Shown: in pieces, positions 23,095 to 30,896 of the stretch
How positions within the stretch are numbered: the stretch's first letter is position 1
How the letters are laid out: each line of letters opens with the position of its first letter
Assembly: GCF_001426995.1 (NCBI RefSeq)
Contig: NZ_LMFY01000001.1
Span: 692,708 to 756,707 of the forward strand
Direction: 5' to 3'
DNA length: 64,000 nucleotides
DNA from: Microbacterium sp. Root553
GTDB lineage: Bacteria > Actinomycetota > Actinomycetes > Actinomycetales > Microbacteriaceae
The notes under the pieces: model-generated
What the model saw: the letters and a program-made list of their open reading frames with translations, nothing else
Database searches by the model: none
Told to the model about the DNA's origin: nothing
Translations under genes and position numbers: made by a program

Positions 23095-24624
23095 ATGAAG
23101 CCACTGTGGAAGCTCGACCGGACCCCGCCCACCGGCACACCGTTCGACCCGGGGGCGCGACACGATGTCATCATCGTCGGCGCGGGCCTGACCGGCCTGA
23201 CGACCGCCGTCATGCTCGCGCGTGCCGGACTCGATGTCGCGGTGATCGAGGCGGGAGAGGTCGCCGAGCTCGCCACGGGAGGCAACACCGGCAAGCTGAA
23301 CCTGCTGCAGGGCAAACGCCTCGCCGAGATCCGCGCGCACCACCCGGCCTCGCTGGTGCAGGCCTACGTCGACGGCAACCGCGAGGGCATGGACTGGCTG
23401 GTCGCGTTCGCCGATCACGCCGGGGTCTCCTACGAGCGACGCACCGATCACTCCTATGCCCAAGACGAGAGCGGAGTCGACGCGGTGCGGCAGGTGCACG
23501 CGGCGGCGCGCGAGGCGGGACTCCCGACCCGGATGCTCTCGCGGTCCGAGCTGTCGTCCACCGCGTTCCCCGTCGCGGGGGCGGTGGCGCTCGACGAGCA
23601 GGTGACGATCGATCCGGCCCTGGTGACCGACGCCCTCGCTGCGGAGTTCCTCGCCGCGGGCGGAACCCTGCACACCGGCGTCCGCGTCACCGCGACCCAC
23701 GCTCTGCCCGAACCGCGCGTGGAGACTCCGGTCGGCCCCCTGTTCGCCGAGCACATCGTGATCGCCACCGGGTCTCCGATCCTCGACCGCGGTCTGTACT
23801 TCGCCAAGATGCGCGCGTTCCGGTCGTATTGCGTCTCGTTCCGCGTGCCGGGCGACGTGCCCGAGAGCACCTTCATCTCGGTCGACGACCCCACCCGCTC
23901 GATCCGTCCGGTGTCCTCTGCGGACGGACCAGGCGGCGACGCGCGACTCGTCGTCGGCGGCAACGGACACCCCGTCGGACGCTCCGACGGCGAGGCGGCG
24001 GCCGTCGACGATCTCGTGTCCTGGGCGCGCACGTACTTCCCGGAGGCCGAGGAGACCCACCGCTGGTCGGCCCAGGACTACGAGTCGCACAACCAGATCC
24101 CCTTCGTCGGCGCGATGCCGCGCGGGCTCGGCCGCATCCGCTTCGCGACCGGATACGCGAAGTGGGGCCTGTCGAACGCCCCCGCCGCCGCGCTGCGACT
24201 CACCGCCGAGATCCTGGGGGCGAGCTGGCACGATCGTCCCGGTTGGATGGTGAAGATCGGCACGAGGCTCACGGTTCCCGCGGATCTCGCGCGCGGCGCG
24301 GTCGAGGGAGCCAAGGTCGCCGCGGCCGCGACGACCGGGTGGATCGACGCCGAGTCCCGTCCCGTTCCCGTGCCGAGGCCCGCCGACGGCGAAGGAGTCG
24401 TCGCGCAGCGCAGCGGGCGCCCTGTCGCGATCTCGACGGTCGACGGAGTGACCCGCGCGGTCTCGGCCGTGTGTCCGCACCTCGGCGGCGTGCTCGCCTG
24501 GAACGACGCCGAATGCACGTGGGACTGCCCGCTGCACGCCTCGCGCTTCGCCCCCGACGGCACCCGCATCGAGGGGCCTGCGCTTCAGGACCTCACGGTG
24601 CTCCCGCGCACGAGCGGCGGGTGA
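23095..24624 (+). CDS. FAD-dependent oxidoreductase with C-terminal Rieske domain
   Basis: A 509-residue two-domain protein. Residues 20-390 form a DAO-type FAD domain: VIIVGAGLTGLTTAVMLARA (GxGxxG dinucleotide site), the GGNTGKLNLLQG loop, and a closing FATGYAKWGLSNAPAAALRL. Residues ~425-509 are a Rieske [2Fe-2S] domain with ligands Cys460/His462 (CPHLGG) and Cys478/His481 (CPLHASRF). This arrangement is common in Gram-positive bacteria; the physiological substrate is not established. ATG 23095 follows an AAGACT hexamer by 6 nt. Divergent from the Fluc pair and convergent with the nitroreductase gene, whose end is 3 nt away. Confidence 0.92.
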   Translation: MKPLWKLDRTPPTGTPFDPGARHDVIIVGAGLTGLTTAVMLARAGLDVAVIEAGEVAELATGGNTGKLNLLQGKRLAEIRAHHPASLVQAYVDGNREGMDWLVAFADHAGVSYERRTDHSYAQDESGVDAVRQVHAAAREAGLPTRMLSRSELSSTAFPVAGAVALDEQVTIDPALVTDALAAEFLAAGGTLHTGVRVTATHALPEPRVETPVGPLFAEHIVIATGSPILDRGLYFAKMRAFRSYCVSFRVPGDVPESTFISVDDPTRSIRPVSSADGPGGDARLVVGGNGHPVGRSDGEAAAVDDLVSWARTYFPEAEETHRWSAQDYESHNQIPFVGAMPRGLGRIRFATGYAKWGLSNAPAAALRLTAEILGASWHDRPGWMVKIGTRLTVPADLARGAVEGAKVAAAATTGWIDAESRPVPVPRPADGEGVVAQRSGRPVAISTVDGVTRAVSAVCPHLGGVLAWNDAECTWDCPLHASRFAPDGTRIEGPALQDLTVLPRTSGG

Positions 24625-24627
24625 CGC

Positions 24628-25452
24628 TCAGTCCCGGGGCGGGGCACCGGCCCCGGGAGGCGGCGAGTCCCACCCCTGCTGGGGCTCGTCGCAGTTCTCA
24701 CGGAACACGTACTGCGAGACGAGCTTGCGCTGGTGGCTCGACCAGTCGATCGCCGGCCGGCGCTGCTCCGGGGGCAGATAGCCGAGCCGGTAGACGGCCA
24801 TGAGCTCCAGGTCGTCGGGCACGCGCAGCAGCGCGTTGATCTCGTCCCAGCGCCCCGGCACCTCCATCGGGAACGAGATGAACTGGATGCCCATGCCCAG
24901 TTCGACCGTGGTGAGCCAGACGTTCTCCATCGCCGCACCCATGCTGAACACCGAGTAGAACGACGACAGCTGGCCTGGACGATACTCGCTGCGATCGAGC
25001 ATCACTCCGAGCAGCAACGGGGATCCGCCGACCAGCTTGTGGTTCTCCTCCCCCAGCGTCTTGGGCACGCCGAACGTGTTCATCAGCTTCTGGCCGCGCT
25101 TGGTGAAGACCTGGCTCGTGAAGGGCCGCAGCGCCGCGGGGAGCTTGTCGAACAGCATCCCGCTGCGTTTCTCCTCCATCTCGGCCTGGCTGAAGCGGAA
25201 GTACGGCTTGTACCGCTCGAAGAACGTGCCGTTCGACATCGCCTCGGTCATGCTCTCGCCGGAGATGCGGGCGATCTTGTCGATCGTGTCGCGGTTCTCG
25301 ATGACCACGAAGCGCCACGGCTGGCTGTTCAGCTGCGAGGGCGCCCGCCCCGCCGCCTCGAGCAGGATTCGCTGATGCTCCTCCGACACCGGGTCGGGGA
25401 GGAACGGCCCGTTCGTGGTCTTGCGGCGGCGGATGGCGTCGAGCAGTTCCAT
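24628..25452 (-). CDS. Nitroreductase family protein
   Basis: A 274-residue FMN-dependent NAD(P)H oxidoreductase of the nitroreductase fold. N-terminal [20 protein letters not shown] is the FMN-binding RRKT region. [17 protein letters not shown] carries the conserved Ser/Gln/Trp segment. [20 protein letters not shown] forms the dimer interface, and [19 protein letters not shown] is the late phosphate-binding strand. It is longer than typical 200-residue members owing to an inserted helical pair (residues ~85-130) and a Pro-rich tail. The start lies 4 nt after the stop of the membrane protein gene upstream, so they form an operon. Substrate unknown (quinones, nitroaromatics or flavins are possible). 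Confidence 0.92.
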   Translation of the reverse strand: MELLDAIRRRKTTNGPFLPDPVSEEHQRILLEAAGRAPSQLNSQPWRFVVIENRDTIDKIARISGESMTEAMSNGTFFERYKPYFRFSQAEMEEKRSGMLFDKLPAALRPFTSQVFTKRGQKLMNTFGVPKTLGEENHKLVGGSPLLLGVMLDRSEYRPGQLSSFYSVFSMGAAMENVWLTTVELGMGIQFISFPMEVPGRWDEINALLRVPDDLELMAVYRLGYLPPEQRRPAIDWSSHQRKLVSQYVFRENCDEPQQGWDSPPPGAGAPPRD

Positions 25453-25456
25453 GCGG

Positions 25457-25831
25457 TCACTTCCGGTCGGTGGTGAGGTGCGCGCACACGAGGCCCGCGA
25501 CGATGAAGGGGGCCGCGGCGAGCGCGACGAGCGGATGCCGCCTGCGGTGCGTGCCCAGGTACGGGATGGCCGCGAGCGGCACCGCCGCCGGCGCGAGGGC
25601 CAGGGCGGCGCGTCGGCTCGCGGGCCTCGGCCGCCCCCAGACGAGCGCCGAGAACGCGGCGGCGGAGGCCACGCAGGTCGCGATGTAGATCGCGTGATGC
25701 AGCCAGCGGAAGCCACTCGTGTCGATCAGCTTGGCGGCGACGGCCGACCCGAGCGCGACGTTCGCGGCATAGGCTCCCGCAGCCACCGCGAACAGGGGGG
25801 CGGCATCGGTGCGTCTGCGGCGGGGGGCCAT
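25457..25831 (-). CDS. Small four-helix membrane protein
   Basis: A 124-residue protein with four predicted membrane helices (10-32, 45-66, 75-92, 100-117) separated by Arg-rich loops ([14 protein letters not shown]). No family recognised. ATG 25831 has TAGGGT ending 6 nt upstream, so it is probably leaderless. It is the first gene of a two-gene operon with the nitroreductase. Confidence 0.75.
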   Translation of the reverse strand: MAPRRRRTDAAPLFAVAAGAYAANVALGSAVAAKLIDTSGFRWLHHAIYIATCVASAAAFSALVWGRPRPASRRAALALAPAAVPLAAIPYLGTHRRRHPLVALAAAPFIVAGLVCAHLTTDRK

Positions 25832-25979
25832 GGCACGACCCTACGCCCCGCCGCGGCATCCGATCTCGGTCTTGCCACGGCGGGGCGGATCCCTGCGGGG
25901 GCACAGGCTGCTCTCCGCGTGGTGCTCGTGAGGCGAGGAGTTGACGCAGCGTCGACGTCGATCGTTCTCCCCATCGCGC

Positions 25980-26024
25980 AAACGTATGTCAGCATTCTGC
26001 ACTCATATGACTATGTTTACGTTT
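25980..26024. promoter_or_regulatory. Promoter region of the peptide-ABC-protease cluster
   Basis: The 240 bp before the peptide gene are clearly richer in A+T than the surroundings. Arms AAACGTA (25980-25986) and TACGTTT (26018-26024) are inverted repeats flanking ATATGAC- and TATGTT-like -10 candidates. A TTGACG (25941-25946) could be an upstream -35. This is a candidate operator/promoter; the regulator is unknown. Confidence 0.4.
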
Positions 26025-26073
26025 CAGAGGCAGCACAGCCTCTCGCTGTAACGAATTTATGGAGGTGGTGTAC

Positions 26074-26316
26074 ATGTCCCTACTGGCGGCAATCGAACCG
26101 ACGATGATGCGTCGGCGTGCGCAGGACGCGATCGACGATGCGATCCTGCGGATGGATGCGTGGTGGCTGGTGCTGATGGCGGCGATCCTCGTCTTCGGGG
26201 TCGCGTTCCTGGCGGCCCTGGCGCTGTGGTGCTTCTTCTCCGCCGGGGGTCGCAGATTCAGCGGCAACTGGAAGTGGGGCAAGACCGGCGTCTCCGTGTG
26301 GATCGAATGCGTCTAG
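26074..26316 (+). CDS. Small membrane-anchored peptide, putative bacteriocin/pheromone precursor
   Basis: Predicted 80-residue peptide. Residues 1-28 are amphipathic and charged (MMRRRAQDAIDDAILRMD). Residues 29-55 form one hydrophobic helix (AWWLVLMAAILVFGV...). The 25-residue tail follows a Gly-Gly (58-59) and is cationic and Trp-rich (RRFSGNWKWGKTG, ending VSVWIECV), with a single Cys next to the C-terminus. Positive-inside charges favour a cytoplasmic N-terminus and an external tail. ATG 26074 has a strong GGAGG 8 nt upstream; the ATG at 26059 overlaps that site. A perfect hairpin follows the stop, then exporter and protease genes. I recognise no family; a processed antimicrobial or signalling peptide is inferred from size, charge and context. 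Confidence 0.72.
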   Translation: MSLLAAIEPTMMRRRAQDAIDDAILRMDAWWLVLMAAILVFGVAFLAALALWCFFSAGGRRFSGNWKWGKTGVSVWIECV

Positions 26317-27107
26317 ACCCACGTCGCCTCCGTGCATCGGTGCCGATGCACGGAGGCGACGGCGCTCCGCTTCCCGAGGCCCGGGCCCTGCTCGAGGTGG
26401 CCGACGTCACCTTCGGGTACTCGGCGCGGGCGTCGGCACTTCGCGACATCTCGTTCTCGCTCGCGCCGGGCGAGAGAGTCGGTCTGGTCGGGCCGAACGG
26501 CTCGGGCAAGTCGACGCTCATCCGCCTCGTGGCAGACCTGTTGCAGGTGCGACGGGGCAGCGTCACCATCGACGGCCGCCCGAACCACACCCGTGCGTCG
26601 CGCGAACAGCTCTGCTACATCGCGAGCAACGACACCCTGCCGCAGTTCCTGACCGGCCGCGAGTACATCGAGCTGATGCATCGTCTCTATCGGACGACTC
26701 CCGACGCCGCCGCCGTCGACGACCTGCTCGACCGCTATCAGATGGGTGCGCGGCAGTTCGACCTCATCGAGGACTACTCGCACGGAATGCGCAAGAAGAT
26801 CCAGCTCGTCTCGGCGCTCTCGCTGGGCAGACCGCTCACGATCATCGACGAGACGCTCAACGGCGTCGACGTCGACGCGCTGTTCGAGTTCGAGATCGAT
26901 GCCGCCCGCATCGCGGACGACCGGGGACTGCTGCTGTGCAGCCACGACTTCCGCCTCCTCGAGAACGTCTGCGACCGGGTGATCGTGCTGTGCCGGGGCG
27001 AGATCGTGTTCGACCTCCCCACCGCACGCGTACTCGACGACGTCGGATCGGTCGACGCGCTGGTCAGGCGGGCGATCGCGATCGCCCGCACGCAGGAATC
27101 GCCATGA
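26307..27107 (+). CDS. ABC transporter ATP-binding protein of the peptide cluster
   Basis: A 266-residue ABC ATPase: Walker A GPNGSGKST, a Q-loop region with CYIASNDTLPQFLTG, signature YSHGMRKKIQLVSAL, Walker B PLTIIDETLNGVD, H-loop CSHDF. The SHGM signature (in place of SGGQ) and the overall length resemble the BcrA/YydI-type ATPases of peptide exporters and self-protection pumps. Two starts are possible: ATG 26307, which overlaps the peptide gene by 10 nt and reads through the hairpin, or ATG 26346 inside the hairpin. I list the former because overlap coupling is common here; conservation begins only at ALLEVADVTFGY. It overlaps the permease start by 4 nt. Confidence 0.9.
   Translation: MRLDPRRLRASVPMHGGDGAPLPEARALLEVADVTFGYSARASALRDISFSLAPGERVGLVGPNGSGKSTLIRLVADLLQVRRGSVTIDGRPNHTRASREQLCYIASNDTLPQFLTGREYIELMHRLYRTTPDAAAVDDLLDRYQMGARQFDLIEDYSHGMRKKIQLVSALSLGRPLTIIDETLNGVDVDALFEFEIDAARIADDRGLLLCSHDFRLLENVCDRVIVLCRGEIVFDLPTARVLDDVGSVDALVRRAIAIARTQESP
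26323..26360. terminator. Perfect 18-bp hairpin between peptide gene and exporter gene
   Basis: Arms GTCGCCTCCGTGCATCGG (26323-26340) and its exact complement (26343-26360) are separated by 2 nt. The structure begins 7 nt after the peptide stop codon and hides a possible exporter start (ATG 26346). It probably acts as an attenuator that keeps exporter mRNA below precursor mRNA, or as a 3' stabiliser of the peptide mRNA. Confidence 0.82.
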
Positions 27108-28675
27108 GGCCGTCGCTGCAGCTGGCCGGCTTCCTCTGGACGTTCCTCGTCCGACGCATCCTCCGCCGCAGCATGCTCCGCATCACGGCCGTCCGCTGGG
27201 TTCTCGTCGCCGCAGTCGCGGCGGCGTTCCTGGGCTTCTGCGCGTTCGGGGTGCTCGCCCTGCGACAGCTGATCGTCGAGCCCGAGCAGCTCCCTCCCCT
27301 GCTGCGTGTCGTGGGCGTCTCGATACCGCTCTGGGTGCTCACGGCGTTCACCGTCGTGCGGGTGCTGTTCCTGAAGGCCGGCGATCTGATCGAGCTCACC
27401 TTCTCCTTCCCGCTGACCAATCGGGCGCGCGGCCTCGGCGTGCTGCTCTTCGAGACGCTGCTCGTCGCGATCGCGGTCACCTTCGCGCTCGGCGCCGTCG
27501 TCTCCGGCGCGCTGTCGATCGGCGGCGTCGGCATCCTCGACGACATCCTGACCTGCGTGATCCTGCCGGCGGTCGTCGCCTACCTGCTGACGAGCGTCGC
27601 CTACCTGGCGCTCGAGCGACTGCTCCTTCGCATCCGTCTCGCCCGGCTCCGCGCCTTCCTCGTGCCGGTGGTACTCGCGGCCGCCATGGCCGTCGTCTAT
27701 CTCGGAGTGTCGGCGCAGTCCGAGCCGGTGCTCTTCGCGGCGGTGGGTCAGGGCGACGACTACTTCGCCCCCTCGCTCGTGTTCGCCGACATCGCCGCGG
27801 CGCACGGACTGATCGCCGCGCTCTCGGTGTGGGCCCCCTGCGTCGCGCTGCTCATGCTCGCGGTCATCGCGATGGCGCCTCGGCAGTTCGAGCCGACGCG
27901 GCGCTTCGCCGTCGTCCCCCGTCTGTTCGGGTCGACGGAGTTCGGCGTCTACTTCTCGGCCCACATCCGGGCGATCGAGACCATCACCGTGATCGGCCTG
28001 GCGCTGGCGGGCTCGTACGCCCTCTTCCTCGCGAACGTCCGACTCCCGCCCCTCCTGCTCATCGCCGTCTCGGTGCAGTCCGTCTACTCCTTCGTCTCGA
28101 CGGAGTCGCTGCGTGCCACCGGGCCACGGCGGCACGGCCCGTCGATGCGCTATCTCCTGATCCTCGGCCCGCAGCTGGCGACGCTCGCGCTGATCGCGGT
28201 CCCGATCAGCGCTCTCTCGGCCCTCACCGGAGCGCCCGCCGACGCCATCCTCACCGTCATCGGCTTCGCGGCGTCCAACATCGTCGTCCTGACCCTCGCC
28301 GGGATCGCCTTCCCTCCCGAGAAGGGCAACCCGTTCTCCGTGATCGCCGGCGTCGCCATCGCGGGGCTGGTGGTGGGGACGATCATGCTCGGCACGAACC
28401 TCCTCGGGCTCCCGGCTCCGTTCACCGTCGGGGTGATGGTCTTCCTCACCCTCCTCTCCGCCGCACTCTCCATCGCAGGGATGGACAGAACAGAAAGGAC
28501 CGCTCGTCATGAAGTGGTTGTTGAGGACCGCCGTGAGCGCGGTCGGAGCGCTCGTCGTCACCGCGGGGGCGGCGATCGCCACCGCGATCTGGTTGATGTT
28601 CGCGGAAGGATCGACGGAGGGCCGACGGCTCGGCTTCTTCGGGGCGGTCTTCGTCGAGGTGCATCCGAGCGCTGA
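27104..28675 (+). CDS. ABC-2-like permease of the peptide cluster, with overlapping C-terminal tail
   Basis: Integral membrane partner of the preceding ATPase (ATGA overlap). About twelve hydrophobic segments from residue 20 to ~465, in two halves, with a cytoplasmic basic N-terminus (FLVRRILRRSMLR). No conserved family motif is evident to me, but size and topology fit ABC-2 type exporters. After the last helix (MVFLTLLSAALSIAGMD) the frame stays open for about 60 more Arg/Gly/Asp-rich residues, overlapping the next gene by 167 nt. That next gene has its own clear ribosome site, so the tail may be spurious translation after loss of a stop codon, or a frameshift. The functional end is probably near 28490. 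Confidence 0.82.
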   Translation: MRPSLQLAGFLWTFLVRRILRRSMLRITAVRWVLVAAVAAAFLGFCAFGVLALRQLIVEPEQLPPLLRVVGVSIPLWVLTAFTVVRVLFLKAGDLIELTFSFPLTNRARGLGVLLFETLLVAIAVTFALGAVVSGALSIGGVGILDDILTCVILPAVVAYLLTSVAYLALERLLLRIRLARLRAFLVPVVLAAAMAVVYLGVSAQSEPVLFAAVGQGDDYFAPSLVFADIAAAHGLIAALSVWAPCVALLMLAVIAMAPRQFEPTRRFAVVPRLFGSTEFGVYFSAHIRAIETITVIGLALAGSYALFLANVRLPPLLLIAVSVQSVYSFVSTESLRATGPRRHGPSMRYLLILGPQLATLALIAVPISALSALTGAPADAILTVIGFAASNIVVLTLAGIAFPPEKGNPFSVIAGVAIAGLVVGTIMLGTNLLGLPAPFTVGVMVFLTLLSAALSIAGMDRTERTARHEVVVEDRRERGRSARRHRGGGDRHRDLVDVRGRIDGGPTARLLRGGLRRGASER

Positions 28676-28823
28676 CGGGCCCACCCAGTTGGGAGCAGGG
28701 CTGAACGACCCGCTGCCGATCATCCTCAGCATCGTCGTGGTGACGGTGTTCATCCTCGCCGTGTTCGCCGTGCACGATGCGCTCGTCGAGCGGCGCAGAT
28801 ACCTTCTCGCCGGGGGTCGGTGA
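28509..28823 (+). CDS. Small two-helix membrane protein of the peptide cluster
   Basis: A 104-residue protein with membrane helices at about 5-30 (TAVSAVGALVVTAGAAIATA) and 70-92 (LPIILSIVVVTVFILAVFAV), and an outward loop of ~40 residues (EGSTEGRRLGFFGAVFVEVH). AAAGGA lies 9 nt before ATG 28509. Located between exporter permease and protease genes, one base before the protease start codon. No family recognised. By position it could be an immunity protein or exporter accessory; this is inference. Confidence 0.7.
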   Translation: MKWLLRTAVSAVGALVVTAGAAIATAIWLMFAEGSTEGRRLGFFGAVFVEVHPSADGPTQLGAGLNDPLPIILSIVVVTVFILAVFAVHDALVERRRYLLAGGR

Positions 28824-28824
28824 G

Positions 28825-29355
28825 ATGTGGTCGGCCCGTGCCGAGCGAGTCGGCGCGGGCCTCGTCTGCCGCTGGCTTCTCCTCGCGGCATGGCCTCTTC
28901 ACCTCGCCTTCGGCGCGCTGGTCGCGGCGACCGCCGCCCTCGCCGCCGTCACCGAGCAGACGGGGATAGCGGATGCAGTGGCCGCACTCGCTGTGCAGTA
29001 CATCCTCGGACTCTGCTGCTCCTTCGGCCTGCACGAGCTCGGGCACCTGGTCGTGCTCTCGCGCGCGGAAGGGGTCACGGCGATCACCCTCGAGCGCACA
29101 CTCTGGCGGCTGTCGGTCAGCGCGCACGGCCGGATCAGCGGGCGCGATGCGGTTCTCGCGGCTCTCGCCGGGCCCGGCACCTGCGTCGCCGTGGGCGCAG
29201 CGCTCCTGCTGCTGGCCCCGCAGTCGCACCTGCACCTCTGGTACCTGGCGCACGCCGTCTTCCTCGTCCCGGTCTTCGGTGATGGGAGAGCCGTGCTCTC
29301 CGTCATCCTCTCTCGGCGTGCGGCACGCGGGGTCGCACAGCGAAAGAGGGGCTGA
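28825..29355 (+). CDS. M50/site-2-protease-like membrane metalloprotease
   Basis: A 176-residue membrane protein with the zinc site His70-Glu71-Leu-Gly-His74 inside a membrane helix (GLHELGHLVVL) and a second conserved-looking FGDGRAV near residue 153, the place of the third ligand Asp in M50 proteases. The helix GPGTCVAVGAALLLLA follows the usual AxAGP-like segment (ALAGPG). About four or five membrane helices in total, smaller than classical RseP and similar to peptide-maturing M50 proteins such as YydH or peptide zinc metalloproteases. ATG 28825 begins 1 nt after the stop of the previous gene. It is the natural candidate for cutting the membrane-anchored precursor encoded at 26074. Confidence 0.82.
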   Translation: MWSARAERVGAGLVCRWLLLAAWPLHLAFGALVAATAALAAVTEQTGIADAVAALAVQYILGLCCSFGLHELGHLVVLSRAEGVTAITLERTLWRLSVSAHGRISGRDAVLAALAGPGTCVAVGAALLLLAPQSHLHLWYLAHAVFLVPVFGDGRAVLSVILSRRAARGVAQRKRG

Positions 29356-29364
29356 CGGAGTCGA

Positions 29365-29403
29365 GATATATCGTGTTATTCTGACCAAACACGATATATC
29401 GTG
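29365..29403. promoter_or_regulatory. PadR operator overlapping a promoter
   Basis: GATATATCGTGTT (29365-29377) and AACACGATATATC (29388-29400) are perfect 13-bp inverted arms. The right arm extends to the self-palindrome CACGATATATCGTG (29390-29403). A -10 TATTCT lies between the arms and CTGACG upstream may be the -35. The likely ligand is the PadR protein encoded at 30265, repressing its own operon. Confidence 0.78.
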
Positions 29404-29428
29404 ATCACTCAACACAGGAGAAGCAGAC

Positions 29429-30268
29429 ATGACCGAGAAGTGGCTCGTCGCCCCCGGCGAAGAACGCGTGATCGACATCGAGAACGTCACCCGGCTGAAG
29501 ATCGGCCTGGTCGGCGGTCAGGTCGATGTCATCGCGCACGACGAACCCGGCATCCGCATCGAGGTGCACGGTGTCACCACCAAGGACCTGCGCATCGAGG
29601 CGAACGATGGCGAGGTCGAGATCGACCACCCGCAGCTCGGCTGGGACAATTTCCTCGAGGTGTTCCGCAACTTCGGCTCCGGAGGGCCCAAGGCTGAGGT
29701 CAGCGTCGCGGTCCCCCGCTCGATCGCCCTGAACCTGGGCGTCGTGAGCGCCGGCGCACTGGTGTCGGGCATCCGCAACGACGCACGGTTGAACACCGTC
29801 TCCGGCGACCTCATCGTCGACACCCTGATCGGCGACCTCACGGTCAACTCGGTGTCCGGCGACGTGCAGGTGCGCGGGCTGACCGGATCGATCAGCGCGA
29901 ACAGCGTCTCGGGCGACGTCGCCGTCACCGGCACCGTCCGTCGCGCGACCGTCGACATCGTGTCCGGCTCGACGCTGGTCGACGCCGCGGGAGACGTCAA
30001 CACCATCACCGTGAACTCGGTGTCCGGCGGCACCACGGTGCGCCTCGACGAGTCGCTCGCTGCGAACTACGTCATCCGCTCGCTGAGCGGGCGTCTCCTC
30101 ATCGACGGCGTGGAGCGCAACACGTCGGGCCCCAGCAACTACACGGGATCGACCGGCGAGCTCGCCGGGCGCTTCGTCGACCTGCGCGCCAACTCGGTCT
30201 CCGGCGGTGTGACGGTGCTCCGCCGCTCGCCGGCATCCATCACCGACGATGCGGAGTGGGAAGCATGA
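29429..30268 (+). CDS. DUF4097 family beta-repeat protein
   Basis: A 279-residue protein rich in short beta repeats of the adhesin-like DUF4097 type: SVSGDVQVRGLTGSISANSV, SVSGDVAVTGTV, SVSGGTTVRLDES and SVSGGVTVLRRS follow one another, each carrying the VSG-D/G-x-V turn. The N-terminus (MTEKWLVAPGEERVIDIENV) has no signal peptide, so the protein is probably cytoplasmic. AGGAGA lies 9 nt before ATG 29429. The stop overlaps the PadR start by 4 nt. DUF4097 proteins are often paired with PadR regulators in actinobacteria; their function is unknown. Confidence 0.9.
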   Translation: MTEKWLVAPGEERVIDIENVTRLKIGLVGGQVDVIAHDEPGIRIEVHGVTTKDLRIEANDGEVEIDHPQLGWDNFLEVFRNFGSGGPKAEVSVAVPRSIALNLGVVSAGALVSGIRNDARLNTVSGDLIVDTLIGDLTVNSVSGDVQVRGLTGSISANSVSGDVAVTGTVRRATVDIVSGSTLVDAAGDVNTITVNSVSGGTTVRLDESLAANYVIRSLSGRLLIDGVERNTSGPSNYTGSTGELAGRFVDLRANSVSGGVTVLRRSPASITDDAEWEA

Positions 30269-30891
30269 GTCCTGCGGTCTTCTCGCACGGCGACCTGAGG
30301 CTCTACCTCCTCTCGCTGCTCGCCGAGGCGCCCCAGCACGGGTACGGGATCATCCAGGCCCTGACGGACCGCACCGGTGGCACGTACACGCCCAGCGCCG
30401 GCACGATCTACCCCCGGCTGGCGAAGCTCGAGGAGGAGGGTCTCGTGAGCAAGACCGTCGACGGTCGCACGACGATCTACGCGATCACGGACGCCGGACG
30501 CGCCGAGCTCGCCTCACGAGAAGGCGACCTCGCCGGCATCGAAGCGGGGCTCACCGATTCGGTGCGGCTGATCGCCAACGAGGTGCGCCAGAGCGTCAAG
30601 GAGGCCATGAAGAGCCTCCGTGCCGACCTCGCGACCGCGGCGAAGGACGATCGCGCCACATCACCGTCCCGCCCCCGCAGTGCGGGCGACGACGAGCGCT
30701 CCCTCACCCGCGAGGAGATGCACCGAGCGGATGCCGTCATCAACGCCTTCCGCGCCCGGGTGCGCACCGACCTGCGCACCCACATCGCGAAGGGCGGCAC
30801 GTTGCCCGCATCCGTGGTGACGCAGCTCGAGGACGGACTGGACGCCGCCGCCCGCGGCATCACCGTCGCACTCGCCTCGCTGGGGCGCTGA
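30265..30891 (+). CDS. PadR family transcriptional regulator
   Basis: A 208-residue winged-helix repressor. HGDLRLYLLSLLAEAPQHGY begins the DNA-binding domain, followed by GGTYTPSAGTIYPRLAKLEEEGLV, the PadR recognition-helix signature. The C-terminal ~110 residues form the dimerisation helices, with a charged, low-complexity insert (DDRATSPSRPRSAGDDERS). ATG 30265 (4-nt overlap) is preferred to GTG 30256. The palindrome upstream of the operon at 29365 is its probable binding site. Confidence 0.92.
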   Translation: MSPAVFSHGDLRLYLLSLLAEAPQHGYGIIQALTDRTGGTYTPSAGTIYPRLAKLEEEGLVSKTVDGRTTIYAITDAGRAELASREGDLAGIEAGLTDSVRLIANEVRQSVKEAMKSLRADLATAAKDDRATSPSRPRSAGDDERSLTREEMHRADAVINAFRARVRTDLRTHIAKGGTLPASVVTQLEDGLDAAARGITVALASLGR

Positions 30892-30896
30892 CGTAC

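Noticed and set aside
22623..23315. Upstream extension of the second Fluc subunit's frame, making a ~350-residue protein
   Set aside because: The extension is out-of-frame reading of the other Fluc gene and antisense reading of the oxidoreductase; the GTGA overlap at 22619-22622 gives the proper start.
26059..26073. Earlier start (ATG 26059) of the small peptide
   Set aside because: This ATG overlaps the GGAGG site that serves ATG 26074 and has no ribosome site of its own.
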